The translations under genes and the position numbers were made by a program. Below, piece by piece: positions 44,733 to 54,646 of a stretch of 64,000 bases of DNA. Under the pieces are notes generated by a model. The model saw only the letters and a program-made list of their open reading frames with translations, searched no databases and had not been told where the DNA came from. The DNA is from Paralysiella testudinis (GTDB taxonomy: Bacteria > Pseudomonadota > Gammaproteobacteria > Burkholderiales > Neisseriaceae): assembly GCF_016894345.1 (NCBI RefSeq), contig NZ_CP069798.1, positions 2,687,385 to 2,751,384 on the forward strand, read 5' to 3'. How positions within the stretch are numbered: position 1 is the first letter of the stretch; each line of letters starts with the position of its first letter.

Positions 44733-45503
44733 ATGGACACCACGCAAAACCAAAGCAAAATTGCCGTACGCGACTTCAACTTTTACTACGGCACCTTCCA
44801 TGCGCTGAAAAACGTCAACATGGACATTCCGGCCAATAAGGTAACCGCCTTTATCGGCCCCTCCGGCTGCGGCAAATCCACCCTGCTGCGCACCTTCAAC
44901 CGCATGTACGACCTCTACCCCGGCATGAAAGCCGATGGCCAGCTCTTGCTCGACGGCAAAAACATCCTCGACAAAAATGTCGACTTAAATCTCTTGCGCG
45001 CCAAAGTGGGCATGGTATTTCAAAAGCCCACCCCGTTTCCGATGTCGATTTACGACAACGTTACTTTCGGCGTGAAGCTGTATGAAAGCCTGAGCCGCAG
45101 CGAATTGGATGACCGCGTGGAATGGGCCTTGCGTAAAGCTGCCTTGTGGGGCGAAGTGAAAGACAAACTCAAGCAATCGGGCAACTCACTTTCCGGCGGC
45201 CAGCAACAGCGCCTGTGCATCGCCCGCGCCGTGGCCTCCAAGCCGGAAGTGGTGCTGCTGGACGAGCCCACCTCCGCCTTGGACCCCATCTCCACCGCCC
45301 ATATTGAAGAGCTGGTAACCGAGCTGAAAAAAGATTACACCATCGCCATCGTTACCCACAATATGCAGCAGGCCGCACGCGTGTCCGACTACACGGCCTA
45401 TATGTACTTGGGCGAACTAATGGAAGTGGGCGAAACCACGCAAATCCTCACCAAGCCCGGCCGCAAAGAAACCGAAGACTATATTACCGTTAAGTTTGGC
45501 TAA
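44733..45503 (+). CDS. pstB: Phosphate ABC transporter ATPase PstB
   Basis: 256 residues. The A-loop region is [15 protein letters not shown], Walker A is [19 protein letters not shown] (about 42-60), the Q-loop [19 protein letters not shown], the signature [17 protein letters not shown], Walker [14 protein letters not shown] and the H-loop [18 protein letters not shown]. These are typical PstB features. No phoU follows; the operon ends with DUS-rich sequence and a hairpin. Confidence 0.96.
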   Translation: MDTTQNQSKIAVRDFNFYYGTFHALKNVNMDIPANKVTAFIGPSGCGKSTLLRTFNRMYDLYPGMKADGQLLLDGKNILDKNVDLNLLRAKVGMVFQKPTPFPMSIYDNVTFGVKLYESLSRSELDDRVEWALRKAALWGEVKDKLKQSGNSLSGGQQQRLCIARAVASKPEVVLLDEPTSALDPISTAHIEELVTELKKDYTIAIVTHNMQQAARVSDYTAYMYLGELMEVGETTQILTKPGRKETEDYITVKFG

Positions 45504-45537
45504 GCGTTTCAGGCAGCTTTGAGCACTGGGCAAAATT

Positions 45538-45583
45538 AAGGCTGCCTGAAAAATGACTTGATTTTCTTCAGGCAGCCTTTTAT
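45538..45583. terminator. DUS-pair terminator of the pst operon
   Basis: AAGGCTGCCTGAA (45539-45551) and TTCAGGCAGCCTTTT (45567-45581) around a 15-base loop, with a T run on the plus strand. Confidence 0.75.
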
Positions 45584-45599
45584 ACATGCTAAACAGTAA

Positions 45600-45625
45600 A
45601 ACGCCCGCAGTGCGGGCGTTTTTTC
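45600..45625. terminator. GC-rich terminator between pstB and the CsbD gene
   Basis: AACGCCCGCA-GTGCGGGCGTTTTTT; a symmetrical stem suited to the minus-strand CsbD-like gene and to read-through from pstB. Confidence 0.85.
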
Positions 45626-45648
45626 ATACTATAAAATATTACAAGCGC

Positions 45649-45849
45649 TTACTTGGATTGCTCTTCCCAATCTTTCAGCTCCTGCTCCACCTGTTCTTTG
45701 GTGTAGCCGTAGCGCTCTTGCAAACGGCCGGCCAGCTGGTCGCGCTTGCCTTCAATTACTTTCCAATCGTCATCGGTCAGCTTGCCCCATTTTTCTTTCG
45801 CCGAGCCTTTCAGCTGCGCCCATTTACCTTCGATTTGATCCCAATTCAT
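45649..45849 (-). CDS. CsbD-family stress protein
   Basis: 66 residues, rich in Lys, Glu, Trp. It starts [20 protein letters not shown] and has the repeat [19 protein letters not shown], followed by [19 protein letters not shown]. This is the standard CsbD/YjbJ layout: a small hydrophilic cytosolic protein induced by general stress, whose molecular role is unknown. It is monocistronic with AGGAG before the ATG. Confidence 0.9.
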   Translation of the reverse strand: MNWDQIEGKWAQLKGSAKEKWGKLTDDDWKVIEGKRDQLAGRLQERYGYTKEQVEQELKDWEEQSK

Positions 45850-46091
45850 GGCAAACTCCTATCCTGTTGAAAACATGTCCTGTTGAAAACATGCACAAAA
45901 CAGTGCATACACCAACACCATACCTGCAAACAGCACACAAAGCAAACCAACAACATTTTGTTTTATTTAAATTTATCAAAATTTAAACCATGTAAAGCAA
46001 TTTACCCTCACCCAACAGCGGCTTAGCCAGCGGCGCTTTACACTGTTAAACTACATTAATTTACCATAACCACCTGCAAATACACCCAAAT

Positions 46092-46607
46092 ATGCACACC
46101 ATTAAACTGAACAGCCACGACAAAGCCAGCCGCTACCGGCAACTGCTACCGCAATTGACTGCCTTGATCGAAGACGAAACCGACCTCACCGCCAATCTGG
46201 CCAATATTTGCGCCGCCCTGAAAGACAGCTTTGACTGGCTGTGGGTGGGCTTTTACCGCGCCGACAACCACACCCGCCAGCTGATCTTGGGGCCATTTCA
46301 AGGCCCACCTGCCTGTACCCGCATTGCCCACGGGCGCGGCGTGTGCGGCCAAGCCTGGGCAGCGGCACAAACGCTGGTGGTGGCCGATGTCAACGCCCAT
46401 CCGGACCACATTGCCTGCTCCTCGCTGGCGCAATCGGAAATCGTGGTGCCGGTGCTGGATGGCCACAATAACGTGGCATTGGTATTAGATGTGGATGCCG
46501 ACCACACCGCCTGCTTCGACCAAACCGATGCACAATACCTGCAACAACTGGCCGCATTGATAAGCCGACACCATTTCAGCAGCCCCACTACCACGCAAGG
46601 GCTATGA
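46092..46607 (+). CDS. msrC: Free methionine-(R)-sulfoxide reductase (GAF domain)
   Basis: 171 residues forming one GAF domain. The cysteine pattern of fRMsr is visible: GPPACTRIAHGRGVCGQAWA (about 77-96, two Cys) and DHIACSSLAQSEIVVPVL (about 110-127, resolving Cys). The enzyme reduces free Met-R-sulfoxide with thioredoxin. No obvious partner gene is adjacent. The upstream 240 bases are AT-rich and hold no other gene that I can see. Confidence 0.88.
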   Translation: MHTIKLNSHDKASRYRQLLPQLTALIEDETDLTANLANICAALKDSFDWLWVGFYRADNHTRQLILGPFQGPPACTRIAHGRGVCGQAWAAAQTLVVADVNAHPDHIACSSLAQSEIVVPVLDGHNNVALVLDVDADHTACFDQTDAQYLQQLAALISRHHFSSPTTTQGL

Positions 46608-46701
46608 CCCGCTCCCAAAAAGATTTATAATTTACCGATTTAGCGGCCTGCCAATCATGGCACCGCACCACCCACATATATTCAGCATTTTCGGAGCAGA
46701 C

Positions 46702-47358
46702 ATGGACTTTAACCAAGCGCGTTACAACATGGTAGAACAACAAATCCGTCCGTGGGACGTATTGGATTTCGACTTACTGGATGTATTGGGCGATGTGCCG
46801 CGCGAAGCCTTTGTGCTGCCCGAACAGCAAAACGTGGCTTATACCGACCAAGCACTCAAGCTGGCCAACGGCGGCATGATGCTGGAGCCCAAAATCGTGG
46901 CGCGCCTGATTCAGGCCTTGGCCTTGAATAAAGGCGACAAAGTATTGGAAGTGGGTACCGGCTCCGGCTATGCCACTGCCATTCTGGCCAAACTGGCCGG
47001 CCAGGTGTTAAGTGTGGATGTGGACGCCGAGCAACAACAACGCGCCCAAGCCGCCTTAGCCGATTTGCATTTGGACAATATCCAGTTTCAGGTAGCCGAT
47101 GGCTTAGCCGGTGTAGACAGCGGCGCACCTTACAGCGCCATTTATGTGGGCGGCTCCGTGCCGGTATTGCCCGAAGCCCTGCAACAACAGCTGGCCGACG
47201 GCGGCAGCATGGTGGTAATCGTGGGCGCCGAGCCGGTGATGCGTGCCTGCCTGATTCGCCGCCAAGGCAATGAATTCAGCACCCGCGTACTGTTCGACAC
47301 CGTGGTGCCCGCTTTGCACAGCCCGGCCACACCGGCGCCCTCTGCGTTTTCGTTTTAA
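46702..47358 (+). CDS. Protein-L-isoaspartate O-methyltransferase family protein
   Basis: 218 residues. The N-terminus NQARYNMVEQQIRPWDVLD and the Pcm motifs MLEPKIVARLIQALAL and VLEVGTGSGYATAILAKLAG (SAM-binding, about 87-106) are clear. The usual Pcm family repairs isoaspartyl residues; this short betaproteobacterial version lacks part of the canonical C-terminus, so its exact substrate is less certain. The start at 46702 follows CGGAG; the frame is open to 46657. A rhodanese gene follows after 15 bases. Confidence 0.83.
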   Translation: MDFNQARYNMVEQQIRPWDVLDFDLLDVLGDVPREAFVLPEQQNVAYTDQALKLANGGMMLEPKIVARLIQALALNKGDKVLEVGTGSGYATAILAKLAGQVLSVDVDAEQQQRAQAALADLHLDNIQFQVADGLAGVDSGAPYSAIYVGGSVPVLPEALQQQLADGGSMVVIVGAEPVMRACLIRRQGNEFSTRVLFDTVVPALHSPATPAPSAFSF

Positions 47359-47373
47359 CCCAACCGAGCCGGC

Positions 47374-47700
47374 ATGAGCGACATCCACACCCTCTCCCCC
47401 GCCCAATTACAGCAATGGCAGCAACAAGGCCGCCGCTTTACCTTGCTCGACGTGCGCGAAGACGATGAAGTGGCCTACGCCGCCCTGCCCGGCCATGTCC
47501 ACATCCCCATGAACCGCATCCCCTTGCGCCACAACGAGCTGGCCGACGACATGCCGATTGTGGTCTATTGCCACCACGGCATCCGCAGCATGCAGGTAGC
47601 CTTGTTTCTGGCACAAGCCGGTTTTGACGAACTTTATAACTTAAGCGGCGGCATCGACGCTTGGTCGCAAACGGTGGACAACAGCGTGCCGCGTTATTGA
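47374..47700 (+). CDS. Single-domain rhodanese-like protein
   Basis: 108 residues. The rhodanese fold is shown by FTLLDVREDDEVAYAALPGH, HIPMNRIPLRHNEL and the active loop IVVYCHHGIRSMQVALFL, whose Cys would carry the persulfide, ending in YNLSGGIDAWSQTVD. Such proteins transfer sulfur to thiols or serve in redox relay; no acceptor is identifiable. It probably forms an operon with the upstream methyltransferase and ends in a hairpin. Confidence 0.88.
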   Translation: MSDIHTLSPAQLQQWQQQGRRFTLLDVREDDEVAYAALPGHVHIPMNRIPLRHNELADDMPIVVYCHHGIRSMQVALFLAQAGFDELYNLSGGIDAWSQTVDNSVPRY

Positions 47701-47712
47701 TGCGAAAAAGAA

Positions 47713-47741
47713 AAAAGCCAGACTGCAACAGTCTGGCTTTG
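47713..47741. terminator. Terminator between the rhodanese gene and tRNA-Arg
   Basis: AAAGCCAGACTG-CAA-CAGTCTGGCTTT with A- and T-rich flanks, suitable for the rhodanese operon and the minus-strand tRNA. Confidence 0.85.
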
Positions 47742-47749
47742 ATTATTTT

Positions 47750-47825
47750 TGGCGCACCCGACAGGGTTCGAACCTGTGACCTCCGGCTTCGGAAACCGAC
47801 ACTCTTCCAACTGAGCTACGGGTGC
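47750..47825 (-). tRNA. tRNA-Arg (CCG)
   Basis: 76 bases on the minus strand. Acceptor GCACCCG / CGGGTGC, discriminator G and encoded CCA; D-arm AGCTCAGTTGGAAGAG; anticodon loop TTCCGAA with anticodon CCG; T-loop TTCGAAC. It reads CGG codons. Confidence 0.93.
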
Positions 47826-48093
47826 GCGACATCAAACAAGCGGGCTAGTGTAGCCGAAAACGCCGCGCAGGGCAAAAAGTTTTATGCAATCCAAAGCTGC
47901 CTGAAACCTTGCATGCCAATACTGGGCAAAAACAGCGATTGTTTAAATCTTTTCAGGCAGCATCTGCGCGTACACATTTATTATTTCCATCCACCCATAA
48001 ACCGCCCTATCAATCGCCCTATCAATCGCCCAGCAACACCACAGTCGCATTTGCGCCGCCTTTATTAGCGATTTTTTTGCGTTAAGCCAAGAA
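47826..48093. other. Intergenic region with a 12-bp tandem repeat
   Basis: CGCCCTATCAAT occurs at 48004-48015 and 48016-48027 with a partial third copy to 48032. Two DUS-like sequences lie near 47895 and 47955. No gene is seen. Confidence 0.6.
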
Positions 48094-48099
48094 TTGCGA

Positions 48100-48128
48100 T
48101 TGGAAAGCCCAAACGAATTCAGTATAAT
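48100..48128 (+). promoter_or_regulatory. Promoter of the cytochrome c5 gene
   Basis: TTGGAA (48100-48105), a 17-base spacer and a perfect TATAAT (48123-48128), 85 bases before the ATG. Confidence 0.65.
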
Positions 48129-48212
48129 CCAGCAAATTATTGTTAATGCAATTTAACAAGACAACAACAAGATTTTCGTCACAACCCACCAAAACGGCGA
48201 GGCCTATTTCAC

Positions 48213-49034
48213 ATGAAGCACTACAAAAGCAAAGCCCAAGGCTCGGCATTAACCACGCTTATCGGCGGCATTGTCATTCTACTGGCGGTATTGTTTTTGC
48301 TGGTAAAACTGGCCACCAGCGGCTACTACAGCGATGTAGCCGACAACACCGCCACCGCAGTAGAAACCCGCATCATGCCGGTGGGCAACCTCACCATGGG
48401 CGATGGCACTCCGGTAGGCCAGCGTACCGGTGAGCAGATTTTCAATAAAATCTGCATCCAGTGCCACGCCGCCGACAGCAGCGTACCCAACTCACCCAAA
48501 ATCACCCACAACGGTGAATGGGCGCCGCGCATCGCCCAAGGCTTCGCCACCTTAATCAAACACGCCACCGAAGGTTTTAACGCCATGCCAGCCCGCGGCG
48601 GCGACACCACCCTGACCGACGACGAAGTGGCGCGTGCCATTGCCTATATGGCCAATCAGTCCGGCGGCAACCTCACGCCACCGCCAGTAGCCGGTGGTGA
48701 CGGTGCAGCCTCTGCCGCCTCAACAGCCACCGCCAGCACCCCGGCAACCGACGGTGCCAAAGTGGCAGACGGCAAGGCCGTGTTCGACAGCCTGTGTATG
48801 GCTTGCCACAACGCCAATTCCGCCATTCCGTTCGCCCCCAAAATCACCCACAATGCCGACTGGACAGTCCGCCTGAAGCAAGGCAAAGACACGCTGTTCA
48901 AACACGCTATTGAAGGCTACACCGGTCCGGACGGCGGCATCATGCCAGCCAAAGGCGGCAATGCCAATCTGAGCGATGAAGAAGTAAAAGCGGCAGTGGT
49001 ATACATGGTGAACCAATCTGGCGGCAAATTCTAA
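48213..49034 (+). CDS. Membrane-anchored di-haem cytochrome c5
   Basis: 273 residues. An N-terminal helix (LTTLIGGIVILLAVLFLLVK) anchors it in the inner membrane with the rest periplasmic. Two class I c-type domains carry CIQCH (about 80) and CMACH (about 195), each followed by a PKITH-N sequence and a distal Met (AMPARGGD, IMPAKGGN). An Ala/Thr/Pro-rich linker joins them. This matches the two-domain cytochrome c5 of Neisseria, which passes electrons to terminal reductases. The two domains are alike, so an internal duplication is evident. Confidence 0.88.
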   Translation: MKHYKSKAQGSALTTLIGGIVILLAVLFLLVKLATSGYYSDVADNTATAVETRIMPVGNLTMGDGTPVGQRTGEQIFNKICIQCHAADSSVPNSPKITHNGEWAPRIAQGFATLIKHATEGFNAMPARGGDTTLTDDEVARAIAYMANQSGGNLTPPPVAGGDGAASAASTATASTPATDGAKVADGKAVFDSLCMACHNANSAIPFAPKITHNADWTVRLKQGKDTLFKHAIEGYTGPDGGIMPAKGGNANLSDEEVKAAVVYMVNQSGGKF

Positions 49035-49088
49035 GCTAGGCGCTAAGTTAAGCGCAGCCCAAACCAAAAGCTGCCTGAAACCCTCTCC

Positions 49089-49114
49089 AAGCGTGCCGCC
49101 AGGCACGCTTTTTA
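49089..49114 (+). terminator. Intrinsic terminator of the cytochrome c5 gene
   Basis: AAGCGTGCC-GCCA-GGCACGCTTTTTA, a GC-rich stem followed by T. Confidence 0.85.
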
Positions 49115-49133
49115 TTTGCACAACATCAAATCT

Positions 49134-50189
49134 ATGACACCCACATCCCCCCTTTTCCAGACCTTACCGGCTGGCCCACTGGACATCATCGGCGACGTGC
49201 ACGGCGAATGGGCAGCACTGCAAGCGCTGTTACACCACTTGGGCTACGACGAACAAGGCCGCCATCCGCAAGGCCGCAAACTGGTGTTTGTGGGCGACTT
49301 GTGCGATCGCGGCCAAGACAGCCCGGCCGTGCTGGACTGGGTGACGCAAGCCATGGCCGCCGAACGTGCTTGGGCGGTGCTGGGCAACCACGAGCTCAAC
49401 CTGCTGATGAGCGACCCCAAAGACGGCTCCGGCTGGTATTTTCAGCCGCGTCCGCAAGACGAGCAGCGTTATGCGCCATGGCAACACTATCCCGAGCAAC
49501 ATAAAGCTGCGCTGCACGCACAATTGCAGCAATGGCCGCTGCTGCTGCAACGTGCCGATTTGCGCATCATCCATGCCGCTTGGCTGCCTGAAAGCCTACA
49601 GCAAATCGCCGATGCCGGTACCATGCCCCTATTGGCGCAATACCGACATTGGGAAGCCGATTTCCATAGCCAATTTCAACGCAGCGAATGGCATGATGCT
49701 TATCACCAAGAGCAGCAGCATTTCCAGGCAGCCTTGGAAGACGAAAGCCACCCCATGGCCTATTTGCCCGCCACCGGCGCTTATGATTTGCTGCGCAGCC
49801 ACGCCAACCCCATCCGTGCACTGACCTGCGGCGTAGAAATCGAAGCACCAGCACCGTTTTATGCCAACGGCCGCTGGCGCTTTACCGCCCGTTCCCCGTG
49901 GTGGCACAACTACCAACAAGCCACGCCAGTGCTGATCGGCCATTACTGGCGCACTTGGCAAACCCAGCCCACGCCACCGCACCGCCTCACCCTGTTTACC
50001 GAAGCGGCGCAAGCCTGGCAAGGGGCGCAACAATCGGTTTTCTGCCTGGATTACTCGGTAGGCGCGCGCTGGCGCGAACGCCGCAACGGCGTACCCACGA
50101 GCCGGTCACGTTTTCATCTGGCCGCCATGCGCTGGCCAGAACAAGTATTGGTGCGAGACGACGGCACCGTCAGCACCGCCGTGCGCTAA
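49134..50189 (+). CDS. Calcineurin-like metallophosphoesterase
   Basis: About 351 residues. Metal-binding motifs: DIIGDVHGEW (D-x-H, about residue 18), VFVGDLCDRGQDSPAV (GDxxDRG, about 54) and VLGNHELNLL (GNHE, about 84). It belongs to the Ser/Thr phosphatase/ApaH-like superfamily. The first frame codon is a TTG at 49116; the ATG at 49134 is likelier. Substrate could be phosphoprotein, dinucleoside polyphosphate or other; this is undecided. It stands alone. Confidence 0.85.
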   Translation: MTPTSPLFQTLPAGPLDIIGDVHGEWAALQALLHHLGYDEQGRHPQGRKLVFVGDLCDRGQDSPAVLDWVTQAMAAERAWAVLGNHELNLLMSDPKDGSGWYFQPRPQDEQRYAPWQHYPEQHKAALHAQLQQWPLLLQRADLRIIHAAWLPESLQQIADAGTMPLLAQYRHWEADFHSQFQRSEWHDAYHQEQQHFQAALEDESHPMAYLPATGAYDLLRSHANPIRALTCGVEIEAPAPFYANGRWRFTARSPWWHNYQQATPVLIGHYWRTWQTQPTPPHRLTLFTEAAQAWQGAQQSVFCLDYSVGARWRERRNGVPTSRSRFHLAAMRWPEQVLVRDDGTVSTAVR

Positions 50190-50230
50190 ACCAATGCCGA
50201 TACTGCCCATTCATGCCATAATTCAGATAG

Positions 50231-50395
50231 TGGGTCAAAAAGCATACTGCTTAAATTTTAGTCAAAAAACAGAATCATTATTTACATGAGACAACACAAA
50301 ACAAAGCCGTATTTATCTGCATCTTCATTAATCTATAGAACGTTTTTTTACCTTGCCAGCACGTGTTTTCAGCGGCATACTTTTTAAGCCACCAC
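50231..50395 (-). repeat. ~167-bp inverted-repeat element, divergent copy
   Basis: Reading on the minus strand, GGTGGCTTAAAAAGTATGCC and the following GCTGAAAACACG match the left end of the element at 56038-56204. On the plus strand the internal CATTATTTACATGAGAC and ATTTATCTGCATCTTC match that copy's ATTATTTACATAAGCG and GTTTATCTATAGTTTC. It ends 63 bases before the lysP ATG. Confidence 0.7.
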
Positions 50396-50458
50396 CCATC
50401 ATGCGTTCTCTTTAACCCGCAGGCTGCCTGAACCCCTGCTCCAAACCCGAAAACCATC

Positions 50459-51916
50459 ATGTCCAACACCGTATTGCGCCAACTCAAAACCCGCCATTTA
50501 TCCATGATTGCCATTGGCGGCAGCATCGGCACCGGGCTGTTTATGGCCAGCGGCAGCGCCATCCACACCGCGGGGCCCGGCGGTGCACTCTTGGCTTATG
50601 CCGCCATCGGCCTAATGGTGTATTTTTTGATGACATCCTTGGGCGAAATGGCCACCTATTTGCCCACTTCCGGATCGTTTGCCACCTATGCCGCCCGCTT
50701 TGTCGACCCTTCGCTGGGTTTTGCGCTGGGCTGGAATTATTGGTTTAACTGGGTAATTACCGTGGCCGCCGACATCACCATCGCCGCTCTGGTCATCAGC
50801 TATTGGGAGCCACTGCGCTTTTTGCCCGCCTGGGGCTGGAGCATGGTGTTTTTTACGCTGATTTTCCTGCTCAATACCTTATCCGTGCGCGCTTATGGCG
50901 AATCGGAATATTGGTTTGCGCTGATTAAAGTGATTACGGTGATTGTGTTTTTGGGCGTGGGCGTGCTCACCATTTTCGGTATTTTAGGCGGCCAATACAT
51001 TGGTTTGGCCAATTTCACCAGCGGTGATGCCCCCTTTCTGGGCAATGGTTTCTCCGGCAGTTTTTTCACCATTTTGGGCGTGTTTCTGATTGCCGGCTTC
51101 TCCTTTCAAGGCACCGAATTGGTGGGCATCACCGCCGGCGAATCGGAAAACCCGCAGCACAGCATTCCCAAAGCCATCAAGCAGGTGTTTTGGCGCATTC
51201 TGATTTTCTATATTCTGGCCATTGCCGTGATCGGCCTGTTGATTCCCTACACCAGCCCCGAGCTGCTGGGCGCCGATGTGGATGAAATCAGCAAGTCGCC
51301 GTTTACCTTGGTATTCGAGCGCGCCGGCTTGGCTTTTGCCGCCGCGGTGATGAATGCCGTAATCCTCACTTCCATTCTGTCGGCCGGCAATTCCGGCATG
51401 TATGCTTCCACCCGCATGCTCTACGCCATGGGCAACAGCGGCATGGCCTACGCCCGCTTTGGCCGGGCGGATCGCCGCGGCGTACCCATCTGGGCCTTGC
51501 TGGCCACCGCCATCGTGGCCTTGGGGATTTTTCTGCTGCAAATGGTGAGCGATGGCGCTTACGAATACATCGTGGCCGCCTCCGGCCTCACCGGCTTTAT
51601 CGCCTGGCTGGGCATTGCCATCAGCCACTACCGCTTCCGCCGCGCCTATTTGGCACAAGGCAAATCGTTGCAAGATTTGGTTTACCGTGCCAAATGGTTT
51701 CCTTTTGGCCCCTTGCTGGCGTTGGCTTTGTGTATTTTGGTGATTATCGGCCAAGACACACAATGGCTGCTGCACGGCGAATTTGATTGGCAACGCATGG
51801 TGATTACCTATATGGGGCTGCCGGTGTTTGTGGGCTTTTATGTCTATCACAAGCTGCGCCACCACACCCGTAAAATTCCTTTGGATCAGGTGAATCTTAG
51901 CCAAGATGCGGATTGA
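50459..51916 (+). CDS. lysP: Lysine-specific permease (APC superfamily)
   Basis: 485 residues with 12 hydrophobic segments. It is strikingly like E. coli LysP: LKTRHLSMIAIGGSIGTGLF, FLMTSLGEMATYLPTSGSFA, FALGWNYWFNWVITV, GFSFQGTELVGITAGESENP, LIPYTSPELLGADVDEISKS and SAGNSGMYASTRMLY. LysP imports lysine by proton symport. A mobile-like repeat occupies the upstream region. I see no lysine riboswitch there. Confidence 0.9.
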   Translation: MSNTVLRQLKTRHLSMIAIGGSIGTGLFMASGSAIHTAGPGGALLAYAAIGLMVYFLMTSLGEMATYLPTSGSFATYAARFVDPSLGFALGWNYWFNWVITVAADITIAALVISYWEPLRFLPAWGWSMVFFTLIFLLNTLSVRAYGESEYWFALIKVITVIVFLGVGVLTIFGILGGQYIGLANFTSGDAPFLGNGFSGSFFTILGVFLIAGFSFQGTELVGITAGESENPQHSIPKAIKQVFWRILIFYILAIAVIGLLIPYTSPELLGADVDEISKSPFTLVFERAGLAFAAAVMNAVILTSILSAGNSGMYASTRMLYAMGNSGMAYARFGRADRRGVPIWALLATAIVALGIFLLQMVSDGAYEYIVAASGLTGFIAWLGIAISHYRFRRAYLAQGKSLQDLVYRAKWFPFGPLLALALCILVIIGQDTQWLLHGEFDWQRMVITYMGLPVFVGFYVYHKLRHHTRKIPLDQVNLSQDAD

Positions 51917-52034
51917 AGCCATCATTAAACCGTATTTGCAAGCCGTATTTGTGTGTTTCAGGCAGCCTTGCCCAAAACTGGCCGCCTGCTGCAAATTGCG
52001 TTAAGATGCCGCAGCCTTGTTGTTGATATCCGCC

Positions 52035-53723
52035 ATGCTCACCTATACCCCTGCCGTACAACATGCCCAGCCACCCGCCTCCGAGCGGCCGTGGCTGTTG
52101 CTGTTATTGGCGTTTGTGTGGCTGTGGCCGGGCGTGTTTGCCCATGACTTATGGGCGCCGATGGAGCCGCAGCTGCTCACAGTGATTGAACAATGGCGCA
52201 ACGGCGGCCACTGGGCGCTGCCCACCTTATTCGACCGGCCTTACTGGGAAGCCGCGCCTGTGTATGTGTGGCTGGGCGCCGCCAGCCAAGCCGTGTTTTC
52301 ACCGTGGCTGCTAGACGCCTACGAAGCGGTGCGACTGGTGAATGTGGGTTTGATGGCAATCGGTTTTTGTTGTATCGGCGGGGCTGCACGCCAATTTTTA
52401 GGACGCCGCTTCGGCCGCACCGCCGTGTTGGTACTGATTGGCTGCCCCGGCTTGCTGATGCCCGCTCATTTGATGAGCACCATTCCCTTGCTGTTCACCG
52501 GCGCGGCGATGTGTTTTTACGGCTTATCATTGGCCAAAGCACGGGTGATTATGGCCAGCTTGATGCTGGGCGGCGGCTGGGTGTTGTTGGCGCTTTCAGG
52601 CAGCCTTTTATTATCACTGTCCTTGATGTTGCTCGGCGCTTGTTTGCCACTCAGCCCGCATTGGCGCTACCGCCGCTATTATCTGGTGTTGCCCACTGCA
52701 TTGCTGTGGGCATGGCCGCAAATGCTGCTGTGGCCGTATGCGCTGTATCAGGCCGATACCGCCGCTTTTTTCAGCTGGTGGCAACAGCAAGCCTTAATGC
52801 CTTTTGGCGGTTTTGGCCAAATACAATTTGATTTTTCGCTGTGGTATTACCTCAAAAACCTGCTCTGGTTTGCCTTTCCGGCCTGGCCGCTGGCGATTTG
52901 GAGCGCTAGCCGCCTGCGCCTGGCCGACAGCGACTGGGGCATCCTCGGAATGGCATGGTTGGCTTTATTGGGCTTTTTGCTGGCGGTGTCGCCACTGCAA
53001 TTTCAAGATTTGTTGGTGATTTTACTGCCGCCCTTAGCGGTATTCGGCGCCGCCAAACTGGACGCCCTGCGCCGGGGTGCGGCGGCCTTTTTAAATTGGT
53101 TCGGCATCATGACCTTTGGCCTGCTGGCGCTGTTTTTATGGCTGGGCTTTGCCGCCATGAACTACGGTTGGCCGCTCAAGCTGGCCGAACGCGCCGTGTA
53201 TTTCAGCCCCTATTACCAAACCGATGTCGACTACTTCCCCATACTGGTGGCCTGCGTGTTCACGCCACTGTGGCTGTGGGCCATCACCCGCCAGCACGTG
53301 CGCGGCCGCCAAGCGGTAACCAATTGGGCCGCCGGCATTACCTTAAGCTGGTCTTTGCTGCTGACTCTGTTTCTACCCTGGCTGGATGCGGCCAAAAGCC
53401 AACGCCCGGTGGTGCAGCAAATGCAAAAAGCCTTTGATGCCGATGCCGTGCGCCGCCTGCAAGCCGGGCAGGAATGCGTGAGCGTGGAAGCAGGCAACCA
53501 CACTGCGCGCATCGCCTGGCAGCAATACGGCTGGCTCACCTTGGATGTAGACAACCCGCACTGCCGCTACCGGCTGGTACGCCGCAGCCCGCAAGCCACC
53601 ACACCCGCAGCGGGCTGGCAAGAATTGTGGGCCGGCGCGCGCCCGCGTGAAAAACGCGAATGGCTGGCTTTGTGGCAGCGTTTGCCCGCCAAACCCACAG
53701 AGCCCGCAAAAACGCTACAATAA
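52035..53723 (+). CDS. ArnT-like membrane glycosyltransferase
   Basis: 562 residues, with a dozen N-terminal helices and a soluble C-terminal domain. The first periplasmic loop [20 protein letters not shown] contains the acidic motif of the GT-C fold (PMT/ArnT type), followed by [20 protein letters not shown], which resembles the ArnT substrate loop. Such enzymes transfer sugars from polyprenyl-phosphate carriers to lipid A or proteins. No ArnABC genes are nearby, so the donor sugar is unknown. A first in-frame start at 52017 is less likely than the ATG at 52035. ubiG follows after 26 bases. Confidence 0.8.
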   Translation: MLTYTPAVQHAQPPASERPWLLLLLAFVWLWPGVFAHDLWAPMEPQLLTVIEQWRNGGHWALPTLFDRPYWEAAPVYVWLGAASQAVFSPWLLDAYEAVRLVNVGLMAIGFCCIGGAARQFLGRRFGRTAVLVLIGCPGLLMPAHLMSTIPLLFTGAAMCFYGLSLAKARVIMASLMLGGGWVLLALSGSLLLSLSLMLLGACLPLSPHWRYRRYYLVLPTALLWAWPQMLLWPYALYQADTAAFFSWWQQQALMPFGGFGQIQFDFSLWYYLKNLLWFAFPAWPLAIWSASRLRLADSDWGILGMAWLALLGFLLAVSPLQFQDLLVILLPPLAVFGAAKLDALRRGAAAFLNWFGIMTFGLLALFLWLGFAAMNYGWPLKLAERAVYFSPYYQTDVDYFPILVACVFTPLWLWAITRQHVRGRQAVTNWAAGITLSWSLLLTLFLPWLDAAKSQRPVVQQMQKAFDADAVRRLQAGQECVSVEAGNHTARIAWQQYGWLTLDVDNPHCRYRLVRRSPQATTPAAGWQELWAGARPREKREWLALWQRLPAKPTEPAKTLQ

Positions 53724-53749
53724 AACCCTATTGCCAGAGAGAAACCGCC

Positions 53750-54475
53750 ATGCAAACCGACCACACGCCCCACAATATCAATGTAGACGCCGCCGAAATC
53801 GACAAATTCAGCCAATTAGCCCACAAATGGTGGGACAAAGACAGCGAATTCAAACCCCTGCACGACATCAACCCGTTGCGCTTGGGCTATATCAACCGCT
53901 TTGCCCACATTGAAGGCAAAACCGTGCTTGATGTGGGCTGCGGCGGCGGTATTCTTACCGAAGCCATGGCCCGCGGCGGCGCCACCGCCACCGGCATCGA
54001 TATGGCCAAAAAATCGCTTCAAATCGCCCAATTGCACGCATTGGAAGGCGGCATCAGCAATGTGGCCTACCGCTTAATCAGCGTAGAAGCGCTGGCCGAA
54101 GCCGAACCCGCCAGTTTTGATGTGGTTACCTGCATGGAAATGATGGAACATGTGCCCGACCCGGCCAGCATCGTGCGCGCCTGCGCCCGCTTGGCCAAAC
54201 CGGGCGGCTGGGTGTTTTTCTCCACGCTAAACCGCAAACCGAAAGCCTATTTACACGCCATTTTGGGCGCCGAATACCTGCTGCAAATGCTGCCGCGCGG
54301 CACCCACGACTACCAAAAATTCATCACTCCCGCCGAATTGGCACGCATGTGCCGCCAAGCCGGGCTGGAGCTGGTCGACAGCAAAGGCTTGTCTTACAAC
54401 CCGCTAAGTAAACAATACCGCCTAATCGACAGCTTGGATGTCAACTACATGATCGCCTGCCGCGTGGCCGGATAA
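53750..54475 (+). CDS. ubiG: Ubiquinone biosynthesis O-methyltransferase
   Basis: 241 residues. The N-terminal [20 protein letters not shown] and [16 protein letters not shown] are diagnostic of UbiG. SAM binding is at [20 protein letters not shown] (about 57-76), then [13 protein letters not shown] and [20 protein letters not shown]. UbiG methylates two hydroxyls in ubiquinone synthesis at the membrane face. The start at 53750 gives the family N-terminus; the frame is open upstream to 53660. It probably shares a transcript with the glycosyltransferase. Confidence 0.95.
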   Translation: MQTDHTPHNINVDAAEIDKFSQLAHKWWDKDSEFKPLHDINPLRLGYINRFAHIEGKTVLDVGCGGGILTEAMARGGATATGIDMAKKSLQIAQLHALEGGISNVAYRLISVEALAEAEPASFDVVTCMEMMEHVPDPASIVRACARLAKPGGWVFFSTLNRKPKAYLHAILGAEYLLQMLPRGTHDYQKFITPAELARMCRQAGLELVDSKGLSYNPLSKQYRLIDSLDVNYMIACRVAG

Positions 54476-54518
54476 TCCTTATACTGAGCTTGATAATCAA
54501 GGCTGCCTGAAGACACAA

Positions 54519-54626
54519 TATAGTGAAATGCATAACAAAGTGTTACGGCGTTGCTGCGCCTTGCCGTACTATTTGTACTGTCTGCGGCTTCGCGCCTTGT
54601 ATCACTTTATTCTTCATTCCACTATA
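54519..54626. repeat. Correia-like element, short form, variant ends
   Basis: 108 bp. The ends TATAGTGAAATGCATAACAA and (reverse complement) TATAGTGGAATGAAGAATAA start as in the classic type but differ beyond the eighth base. The core GCCGTACTATTTGTACTGTC and GCGGCTTCGCGCCTTGT is shared. A DUS abuts each side. Confidence 0.8.
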
Positions 54627-54646
54627 GCTTCAGGCAGCCTTGGTTT

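Noticed and set aside
50190..50458. Lysine riboswitch before lysP
   Set aside because: The region is taken up by the inverted-repeat element; no conserved lysine-box features were recognised.
50984..51994. 336-codon minus-strand frame
   Set aside because: Antisense to lysP; rich in His, Gly and Gln with no motif.
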